Source of the DNA: Thermoprotei archaeon
GTDB lineage: Archaea > Thermoproteota > Thermoprotei_A > Sulfolobales > WANQ01
Assembly: GCA_027038805.1 (NCBI GenBank)
Contig: JALWGO010000301.1
Coordinates: forward strand, 1-6,711
Direction: 5' to 3'
DNA: 6,711 nucleotides
The first letter of the stretch is position 1. Each line of letters begins with the position of its first letter. This document shows positions 1 to 4,944 of this stretch, one piece after another. A program made the translations under genes and the position numbers. Under the pieces are notes generated by a model. It was not told the DNA's origin and did not search any database. It saw nothing but the letters and a program-made list of their open reading frames with translations.

Positions 1-108
1 ATGGCCCCTGACCTAGCTCTTGCGTATGTTGCGGTAGGTGTTGGTATATACTCTGCACTATTCCTCATAGTAATATCACGTACAGAACGCTATGAGAAGG
101 TGGAGTAA
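1..108 (+). CDS. MbhD-like subunit (DUF4040, MnhA C-terminal type), C-terminal fragment
   Basis: This is the last 35 codons of a gene that enters from the left edge, ending at TAA 106-108. The residues APDLALAYVAVGVGIYSALF resemble the conserved end of MbhD/MnhA C-terminal (DUF4040) subunits, where an A-D-V-A-L-T-E-A-x-V-G helix is followed by a hydrophobic stretch and a short charged tail (here RTERYEKVE). In Mbh-type complexes this small membrane subunit helps form the Mrp-like ion-translocating module. The ATG at position 1 is in frame, but it falls inside the conserved block and is probably an internal Met, not the start. The next gene follows directly, as in other mbh-type operons. Assignment rests on a short fragment plus strong context. 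Confidence 0.7.
   Translation: MAPDLALAYVAVGVGIYSALFLIVISRTERYEKVE
98..105 (+). promoter_or_regulatory. Ribosome binding site that favours the GTG start at 110
   Basis: AGGTGGAG lies here, with GGTG at 99-102 placed 7 nt before GTG 110. The same GGTG core sits 6-8 nt before the starts at 925, 1344, 1863, 2223 and 4342. The alternative ATG at 92 has no such motif upstream. This decides the start of the MbhE-MbhF fusion gene. Confidence 0.6.
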
Positions 109-109
109 A

Positions 110-928
110 GTGGAGAAGAGGCTAATCTGTCTTGGAGCATGTATAACGGTTACAGCCTTCATCCTAGCCTTCGCCCTAATATATACTGGCATAGTACCTC
201 TAGCCCCAACTGGTAATAGGCCTCTAGCAACAATGTTCTTAGAGAGCACATTCAATGCAGAGAAATGGTGGATATGGGCTGGCAGCCCCGAAGTAGTAAC
301 ATCAATACTATGGGACTATAGAGGCATAGACACTGTTTACGAGACAACAGTATTCTTTCTAGCAATAATAGGTGCTATAACCGTAGTAAGAACCATGAAG
401 CTCCTACCAGAAACTAGTGGTAAGGGCAAAGGACTCACAGTTATAGCTAAGACGATAACAAAGATAACCTTCGCGGCAATACCCATAATAGCCTTCTCAA
501 TAGCCGTACACGGTCACCTCACACCTGGAGGAGGATTCCAGGCAGGATCAGCCTTTGCCGTTGCCCCCTTACTAGTCATAGCAGCTCTCTCACTGAGACT
601 ACTTGTTGAGAGGGGATGGGAGAAGGAAAGGCTCCTAGCTCTCAGAACAACAGGATTAATACTGATAGGCATAATAGCTATAATAGTGCCTGTCTTAGCA
701 ATCCTAAGGCATAGTATAGCCTATATAATGCAGAATCAAGCAAAACTATGGGCACCAGCAGGGTTATCGGCTATAGTGAATGTATTTGGAATAAAATCCC
801 TATTAAGTGGCACATTGTTCTGGCTCAACCTATCAGAATTCCTCGCTGTTAGCGCGGGGCTCTCACTTGTCTTTGTCTTGCTGGCAGCACCTACAAAGAA
901 CTTTGATAAGGAGGTGAAGGTACAATGA
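110..928 (+). CDS. Fused MbhE-MbhF (MnhB-domain) subunit of Mbh/Mbs-type complex
   Basis: A 272-residue membrane protein of the Mrp-like ion-translocating module of a membrane-bound hydrogenase or sulfane reductase-type complex. The N-terminal part (about residues 1-97) has two hydrophobic helices separated by an outer loop, and carries DYRGIDTVYETTVFFLA at about 69-85, typical of MbhE/MnhA C-terminal subunits. The C-terminal part (about 110-260) is an MnhB domain (PF04039 type) with the signature HGHLTPGGGFQAGSAF at about 134-149 and several more membrane helices. In Pyrococcus furiosus MbhE and MbhF are separate proteins; here they form one chain. I chose GTG 110, just after the upstream stop, because of its ribosome binding site; an upstream in-frame ATG at 92 (278 residues) would overlap the previous gene. 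It overlaps the next gene by ATGA at 925-928, suggesting translational coupling. Confidence 0.85.
   Translation: MEKRLICLGACITVTAFILAFALIYTGIVPLAPTGNRPLATMFLESTFNAEKWWIWAGSPEVVTSILWDYRGIDTVYETTVFFLAIIGAITVVRTMKLLPETSGKGKGLTVIAKTITKITFAAIPIIAFSIAVHGHLTPGGGFQAGSAFAVAPLLVIAALSLRLLVERGWEKERLLALRTTGLILIGIIAIIVPVLAILRHSIAYIMQNQAKLWAPAGLSAIVNVFGIKSLLSGTLFWLNLSEFLAVSAGLSLVFVLLAAPTKNFDKEVKVQ
910..917 (+). promoter_or_regulatory. Ribosome binding site for the MnhC/MbhG gene
   Basis: GGAGGTGA is a full anti-16S match 7 nt before ATG 925, lying inside the end of the upstream gene. Together with the ATGA stop/start overlap it supports coupled translation of the two subunits. Confidence 0.7.
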
Positions 929-1341
929 TAAAGGATATAGTATGGATATATTATTATGCATCACTTATACTAATAACATTCATGAGTATCTACGGTATAG
1001 CGGTTAGACCAAATCTCCTAAAGAAGATAATAATGTTGTCAATACTAAGCGATACAGCGAACATGCTTGCAGTCCTATTAGGATATCACACCCTATCGCC
1101 CAAGCCACCAGTATATCCGGGAGGTACCTTCAGTACAACACAGTTTCCATCACAGAGACAATTATCTACATTTGCTCAATACGCAGTAGATCCAATACCC
1201 CAGGTACTCGTAGTAACCGCTATAGTCATAGGCTTAGCAGTTCTCGTATTCTTATCCTTTGTAGCGGTCCTAATCTACCGTAGATATGGTACTCTAGACA
1301 TGAGGGTAGTATCTAAGAAGGCTAGGCAAGAGGTGAAATAG
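925..1341 (+). CDS. MbhG (MnhC/NuoK-like) subunit of Mbh/Mbs-type complex
   Basis: A 138-residue, three-helix membrane protein. Helices are at about residues 7-27, 31-53 and 94-119. The signature VDPIPQVLVVTAIVIG at 88-103 corresponds to the A-D-P-L-P-Q-A-L-V-L-T-A-I-V-I block of MnhC/MrpC, a homologue of complex I NuoK. In the complex this subunit is part of the ion path next to the MnhB-type subunit. The loop between helices 2 and 3 (about 54-90) is long and rich in Pro, Ser and Thr compared with what I recall of MnhC proteins. A charged tail (YRRYGTLDMR onward) faces the cytoplasm by inference. The gene overlaps the previous stop by 4 nt and has an ideal ribosome binding site. Confidence 0.85.
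   Translation: MIKDIVWIYYYASLILITFMSIYGIAVRPNLLKKIIMLSILSDTANMLAVLLGYHTLSPKPPVYPGGTFSTTQFPSQRQLSTFAQYAVDPIPQVLVVTAIVIGLAVLVFLSFVAVLIYRRYGTLDMRVVSKKARQEVK
1330..1336 (+). promoter_or_regulatory. Ribosome binding site for the GTG-initiated MnhE/MbhA gene
   Basis: GAGGTGA, 7 nt before GTG 1344. It supports GTG as the true start, since there is no ATG near the beginning of this reading frame. Confidence 0.6.
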
Positions 1342-1343
1342 AC

Positions 1344-1850
1344 GTGGCACGTATATCATCTGTAATAGGTTTAAGTATACTATTATTCATATTATACATA
1401 GCTTATACTGGCGCTATAACACCATTGGATTTAATCTTAGGTGCAATAGCATCCGTAATAGTAGCGTCTTTTACAGCAGACCTAGTAGTGGAAAAGGCTG
1501 GAAAACTAGTAAGCGTTAAGCGATGGTGCTATACGATAGCTTATGCAATACTATACCTTACAGTAATAGAGGCTAAAGCACACTGGGACGTAATAAAAAG
1601 AATACTACACCCAAAGGTGCCAGTGAATCCAAGCATCGTTAGAATACCATATGAAGTAGAAAGCGATTACGCTAAAACAACTATAGCAAACTCTATAACA
1701 AATACGCCCGGCACGGTAGTCGTAGACGTCGATGATAAGAGAAAGGTCTTCTATGTTCACTGGATTGACGCTAAGGTTGTTGAAGACGAGAAGGCTAGAA
1801 AAGAAGTCTCTCTTACATTTGAGAAATACGCTAAGAAAATCTTCGATTAG
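1344..1850 (+). CDS. MbhA (MnhE) subunit of Mbh/Mbs-type complex
   Basis: A 168-residue protein of the Na+/H+ antiporter MnhE family (PF01899 type). The N-terminal half has three hydrophobic segments (about residues 5-22, 26-46 and 60-78). The C-terminal half is a soluble domain containing the family block SITNTPGTVVVDV at about 117-129 and HWID at 139-142. In Mbh complexes this subunit belongs to the Mrp-like arm proposed to couple redox chemistry to Na+/H+ exchange. The start is GTG, 2 nt after the previous stop. In the Pyrococcus mbh operon MnhE-like mbhA is the first gene; here it lies after the MnhC gene, where the MnhD-type subunit would be expected. The stop codon TAG runs into the ribosome binding site of the next gene. 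Confidence 0.9.
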   Translation: MARISSVIGLSILLFILYIAYTGAITPLDLILGAIASVIVASFTADLVVEKAGKLVSVKRWCYTIAYAILYLTVIEAKAHWDVIKRILHPKVPVNPSIVRIPYEVESDYAKTTIANSITNTPGTVVVDVDDKRKVFYVHWIDAKVVEDEKARKEVSLTFEKYAKKIFD

Positions 1851-1856
1851 GAGGTG
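1850..1856 (+). promoter_or_regulatory. Ribosome binding site for the MbhI-like gene
   Basis: GGAGGTG, 6 nt before ATG 1863. Its first G is the last base of the upstream TAG stop. Confidence 0.65.
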
Positions 1857-1862
1857 TAGAAT

Positions 1863-2216
1863 ATGGCATACATGTTTGATATATTTAGTCTATTAGTAAT
1901 AGTATCTGGTCTCATGACTCTGGCGGGACTCATAGTTTACTATGGATTATTTGTATTATTTAAGAAGATGTATGGAGAAAAGATAACGTATCGTGACCCT
2001 GTTAAAGAAGACATTGTTATGTGTGGTGAAGAACCTCCATCAGAGGAATTCATAGTACCAATAACAAGAGTCTTCGTCGACGTTATGACAAGGGCTTTTA
2101 GGAGAGCGTTTAAAGCAATAATGGAAACAGCTGGTTCTAATATAGTACAAGACTGGTTCTTCTATATGCTCCTCGTACTCATAGCATTAATTATCATCTC
2201 AATACTTGTAGGGTGA
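1863..2216 (+). CDS. MbhI-like lateral-helix subunit of Mbh/Mbs-type complex
   Basis: A 117-residue protein with a hydrophobic helix at about 8-33, a polar linker with MCGEEPPSEEF at 53-63, an amphipathic basic stretch (about 64-90, with R69, R77, R80, R81 and K84), and a second membrane helix at about 97-116. This TM - lateral amphipathic helix - TM plan is that of the C-terminal arm of NuoL/complex I, which in P. furiosus MBH is the separate subunit MbhI. A C-G-E-E-P box before the lateral helix is, from memory, common in Mbh/Ech-type membrane subunits. It lies directly before the MbhM/NuoH gene, which fits a part joining the antiporter-like and the redox-linked membrane subunits. The assignment comes from topology and position rather than a strong sequence signature, so it is less certain than for its neighbours. 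Confidence 0.65.
   Translation: MAYMFDIFSLLVIVSGLMTLAGLIVYYGLFVLFKKMYGEKITYRDPVKEDIVMCGEEPPSEEFIVPITRVFVDVMTRAFRRAFKAIMETAGSNIVQDWFFYMLLVLIALIIISILVG
2211..2216 (+). promoter_or_regulatory. Ribosome binding site for the NuoH/MbhM gene
   Basis: GGGTGA, 6 nt before ATG 2223; its TGA is the stop codon of the upstream gene, so termination and re-initiation are probably coupled. Confidence 0.6.
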
Positions 2217-2222
2217 GAAACC

Positions 2223-3203
2223 ATGATAGCAGTTGACATACTATTACAACTCCTAATATTCCCCGGACTATTATTCATGATAGCAATGGTAATATTCACC
2301 CAATGGTATTGGAGGAAAGCATCAGCTAGAATGGCTTTCCGTCGAGGCCCAACTAGGACTGGTCCAGTAGGATTACTACAGCCCTTTGCGGACTTCTTTA
2401 AACTATTAATGAAAGAAGATGCTACGAGCAGAATAGCGTCAAAGTACATACCAGTGATAGCGGCTTCCCTAGGTGTAGGCTCGCTAATAGCAGTGCTGCT
2501 ATTAACACCGCTATCCTATGCACCCCTTTACGCGCCCTATGACTCAATAATACTATTCTACTTTCTCGTATGGTCGTCTCTCTCAATAGCTCTAGCAGCT
2601 CTAGGCACTCCTAACCCGTATACAAACATAGGCATTGGACGCTACCTAGCATTGCTGGTATCAGCTGAACCAGTATTTATAGCGTCTTTCCTAGTACCAA
2701 TAATAGTAGCTTCAAAAGCATTTGGCGCACAATACTCGTTCTACCTAACATCACTGGTATCAATAGATCTTTGGACTGTTAACCCAGCAGCAGCTATTGC
2801 CATGATATTAGCCTTTATAGCTGGCTTTATAGGGCTAATGGGAGTATTAATGATAAAGCCCTTCGACTTTCCAGAAGCTGAAACAGAGATATATTGGGGC
2901 ATCTTCACAGAGTATGGTGGCCCGAGACTAGCATTATTATTCTTCATACATTTTATAGAAAAAATAGTATTACCAATACTATTCGTGCTACTATTCCTAG
3001 GTGGTGCGGCACCAGTAAACATCGTAGAGAACTATTGGCTAGGAATACTAGTTATTATGGTGAAATACTTTGTAGTGTTTACAGTATTATGTCTAATAGA
3101 TACTATGATGCCGAGATATAGGCCGGATCAAGGAGTAAAATTCCTCTGGAAATATGGTTTAACGTTAGCGGCATTAGCCTTAATAGCCGTAATATTATCC
3201 TAG
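2223..3203 (+). CDS. MbhM (NuoH/HyfC-like) membrane anchor subunit
   Basis: A 326-residue polytopic protein of the respiratory NADH dehydrogenase subunit 1 family (NuoH, HyfC, EchB, MbhM). Visible signatures are RRGPTRTGPVGLLQPFADFF at 40-59 followed by KLLMKED, the SAEPVF segment at 147-152, KPFDFPEAETEIYWGIFTEY at 212-231, and a C-terminal PRYRPDQGVKFLWK at 297-310. About eight membrane helices are expected. In complex I and Mbh-type complexes this subunit holds the redox module at the membrane, and its acidic loop (E218, E220, E222 and E230) begins the proton path. Length is normal for the family. It is the last recognisable complex subunit here; catalytic subunits do not follow it, unlike in several mbh/mbx operons where M is followed by others. 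The start has a ribosome binding site overlapping the previous stop. Confidence 0.95.
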   Translation: MIAVDILLQLLIFPGLLFMIAMVIFTQWYWRKASARMAFRRGPTRTGPVGLLQPFADFFKLLMKEDATSRIASKYIPVIAASLGVGSLIAVLLLTPLSYAPLYAPYDSIILFYFLVWSSLSIALAALGTPNPYTNIGIGRYLALLVSAEPVFIASFLVPIIVASKAFGAQYSFYLTSLVSIDLWTVNPAAAIAMILAFIAGFIGLMGVLMIKPFDFPEAETEIYWGIFTEYGGPRLALLFFIHFIEKIVLPILFVLLFLGGAAPVNIVENYWLGILVIMVKYFVVFTVLCLIDTMMPRYRPDQGVKFLWKYGLTLAALALIAVILS

Positions 3204-3234
3204 CCGATGAGGTAGTAGAAAGATATAATAATCG

Positions 3235-3245
3235 TTTTCCTTTAT
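3235..3245 (+). terminator. Possible T-rich terminator after the Mbh-type operon
   Basis: TTTTCCTTTAT lies about 32 nt after the mbhM stop. Archaeal RNA polymerase often terminates at T-rich runs without a hairpin, and I see no convincing stem here. Position between two probable transcription units is the main support. Confidence 0.3.
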
Positions 3246-3254
3246 CGCAAATAC

Positions 3255-3267
3255 TATTTTATTAAAT
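3255..3267 (+). promoter_or_regulatory. Possible TATA box (box A) for the psiE-methyltransferase-marC unit
   Basis: TATTTTATTAAAT is the most TATA-like element in the intergenic gap, preceded by the A-rich GCAAA that could serve as BRE. Its centre is about 35 nt before the TTG start at 3296. With transcription starting some 25-27 nt downstream of the box, the transcript would have a leader of only a few bases. That fits the lack of a GGTG ribosome binding site before this start. This is inferred from composition and spacing only. Confidence 0.35.
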
Positions 3268-3295
3268 CATTATTAGTAATTGTGGGTTACAGCCT

Positions 3296-3724
3296 TTGAC
3301 GGAGACCATTAAGGAGAAAATAATAAGGAAGGTCTACGCATTTAGTGAGATAGTTAATCTTATAGCTGAGATAATAATCCTGGGTTTATTATCTATTCTT
3401 ATAGGATTGGTAACGTATTATACAATAATTGACTTAGAGAAGGCTCTTCACGTAGGCTCAGCTATGGAGCTGCAGTTCCTCATCGATGATATCCTGTTAA
3501 TTCTAGTATTCGTCGAATTATTGAGAAGCATTATAGCAGCATATAGGAAGAGAGAACTATATCTGATAGCAGTCGGCGAAGTAGCATTTATTGTGGCGGT
3601 AAGAGAAGTCATATTATCAGTTATAACGCGTACTGCAGTAGAAGTAGTGTTATCATCCCTAGCTGTTCTAATAATAGCAGCAGCTCTCTGGCTAATAGTT
3701 AAGAAAGTCTCAGCCCAGATATAG
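3296..3724 (+). CDS. PsiE-like four-helix membrane protein
   Basis: A 142-residue protein with four predicted membrane helices at about 19-45, 62-82, 87-109 and 115-135. The blocks LLILVFVELLRSIIAAYRKR at about 67-86 and AVREVILSVI at 101-110 resemble the phosphate-starvation-inducible PsiE family (PF06146 type), in which an acidic residue in one helix and an Arg in the next are conserved. The biochemical role of PsiE is not known. The TTG start has no clear ribosome binding site; the frame is closed by TAA at 3263, with no ATG or GTG between, so TTG is the best choice and may be leaderless. It begins a new unit after the Mbh-type operon and is 18 nt from the methyltransferase gene. Whether it acts with either neighbour cannot be told from sequence. 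Confidence 0.7.
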   Translation: MTETIKEKIIRKVYAFSEIVNLIAEIIILGLLSILIGLVTYYTIIDLEKALHVGSAMELQFLIDDILLILVFVELLRSIIAAYRKRELYLIAVGEVAFIVAVREVILSVITRTAVEVVLSSLAVLIIAAALWLIVKKVSAQI

Positions 3725-3742
3725 TTTTATAGGGATTGGACT

Positions 3743-4357
3743 GTGGATCTAAGAGACACTAATCTCTTGAGAGTAATAGAGAAATATTATGAGAAATGCA
3801 ATTATATGGGTATACCGACTATCAGGTGGAGTGAAGGACAGATCCTCTATTCTGTAACTTACACTTATCTCGTACTAACTGGTAGAAGGGAAGGCTATAT
3901 AGTGGATGCAGGTGCGGGTGCAGGGTTTTCAACTATATGGATGGTATACGCAGTAGTAGATGCGGGTACCAGACATTCTATCCTAGCTATAGACTATTAT
4001 AAGCGAAACCTAGACATGTTTAAGGAACTAGTAGAAAAACTCGGATTAAAAGTCAATGTAGAAACCCGAGTCGGTGATGCTTGCCAAATACTAGGGGAGT
4101 ATCCGGAGGAAGTAGACGTCCTCTTCATAGACGTTGAAAAGGATAGATACATTGAATGTGTTGAAGCAGTTAAGGATAGGATAAAACCTGGAGGAATAAT
4201 AATGGCTCACAACATGCTATTTCCTTATACAAGGTCTGCGGAAAAATACCTTAATTACATGTCTAGGATACTCGGATGGAAGACAACAGTTATTCCATCA
4301 GAAATGGGCATCGGTTTAACAGTAAAAAGTGGTGGCACAGTATGTTTGAGAATCTAG
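3743..4357 (+). CDS. Class I SAM-dependent methyltransferase, O-methyltransferase-like
   Basis: A 204-residue soluble protein with a Rossmann-type methyltransferase core. Motif I is IVDAGAGAGFSTIWM at 53-67 (SAM binding), the acidic ribose-binding end of beta 2 is LAIDYY at 81-86, GDA is at 111-113, motif IV is VDVLFIDVEKDRYIE at 124-138, and PGGIIMAHNML is at 149-159. The D-x-E-K-D-R-Y layout after LFI resembles the catechol O-methyltransferase-like family, where this Asp binds a metal. The later metal-ligand pair, usually D-N, reads H156-N157 here. Substrate is unknown; small phenolic or acidic molecules are possible but not shown. GTG at 3743 is the start with best fit, though it lacks a good ribosome binding site. 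The 3' end overlaps marC by 16 nt. Confidence 0.8.
   Translation: MDLRDTNLLRVIEKYYEKCNYMGIPTIRWSEGQILYSVTYTYLVLTGRREGYIVDAGAGAGFSTIWMVYAVVDAGTRHSILAIDYYKRNLDMFKELVEKLGLKVNVETRVGDACQILGEYPEEVDVLFIDVEKDRYIECVEAVKDRIKPGGIIMAHNMLFPYTRSAEKYLNYMSRILGWKTTVIPSEMGIGLTVKSGGTVCLRI
4331..4335 (+). promoter_or_regulatory. Ribosome binding site deciding the marC start at 4342
   Basis: GGTGG lies inside the methyltransferase gene, with GGTG 7 nt before ATG 4342, the same spacing as in the upstream operon. A longer in-frame start at ATG 4276 has no such site and would add 22 polar residues not expected in MarC. Confidence 0.6.
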
Positions 4358-4944
4358 CAGACTGGGTTCAACCAATATTGCTGCTCTTCATCGTGATGGA
4401 TCCTCTCGGTAATGCTCCTCTTTTCTACGTGTTAACTAAGAACTTAGAGCCTAGAGAACGCAGAAGGATAATAAACAATAGTATCTTTGTTGCAATAATA
4501 ATACTACTCTTATTTGCAGTCATCGGAGACATAGTGATGGATTATCTAGGGGTCTCAATAAGTGATTTCAAGGTAGCGGCTGGCCTAGTATTGCTAATAT
4601 ACTCTATATTAGGCTTCCTTGAAGTAAGGTTAATGCCCAAGTCGGATACCGAGAGCCTCGCAATAGTTCCTTTAGCGACACCACTACTTGCCGGGCCAGG
4701 GGCTATAGCTTCAGCAATATACATAAAGTATACCTTTGGCCTTCACGTTGCTATAGTATCAATAATAGTCTCTTCATTAATAGTTCTCCCATTCCTACAC
4801 ATGGGAGGCTTTCTAGACAGAATACTCGGTAAAAACGGTACACTGATACTAGATAAGATAATGATGTTACTAATGTCAGCCTTCGCTGTATCAATAATAA
4901 GAGTCGGGATAGGAGAGATAATAAGAAATATATCGGGATGCTAG
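4342..4944 (+). CDS. MarC family integral membrane protein
   Basis: A 200-residue protein with about six membrane helices, a normal length for the MarC/UPF0056 family (PF01914 type). Family features seen are DPLGNAPLFY at 20-29 near the end of helix 1, FKVAAGLVLL at 77-86, and VPLATPLLAGPGAIAS at 109-124, a Pro/Gly-rich re-entrant-like block. The fold resembles LysE-type exporters, but the transported substrate of MarC is not established; its early link to multiple antibiotic resistance in E. coli was later withdrawn. The chosen start overlaps the methyltransferase gene by 16 nt and has its own ribosome binding site. The stop codon lies in a CTAG palindrome that also holds the stop of the convergent oxidoreductase gene. 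Confidence 0.88.
   Translation: MFENLADWVQPILLLFIVMDPLGNAPLFYVLTKNLEPRERRRIINNSIFVAIIILLLFAVIGDIVMDYLGVSISDFKVAAGLVLLIYSILGFLEVRLMPKSDTESLAIVPLATPLLAGPGAIASAIYIKYTFGLHVAIVSIIVSSLIVLPFLHMGGFLDRILGKNGTLILDKIMMLLMSAFAVSIIRVGIGEIIRNISGC

Noticed and set aside
1..108. A complete 35-residue small protein starting at ATG 1
   Set aside because: The Met falls within the conserved MbhD/DUF4040 block, and the sequence begins at the window edge, so it is the end of a longer gene.
1..2216. A plain Mrp/Mnh Na+/H+ antiporter operon
   Set aside because: The genes run straight into a clear NuoH/MbhM subunit, and MbhE- and MbhI-like segments are present, which are not part of stand-alone Mrp antiporters.
2162..3121. 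Overlapping frames at 2162-2449 (-), 2741-3022 (-) and 2894-3121 (+)
   Set aside because: They lie within the strongly conserved NuoH gene, have no family features and lack ribosome binding sites; they are shadows.
4276..4341. A 22-residue N-terminal extension of MarC
   Set aside because: It is polar, overlaps the methyltransferase gene, has no ribosome binding site and is not expected in the family.
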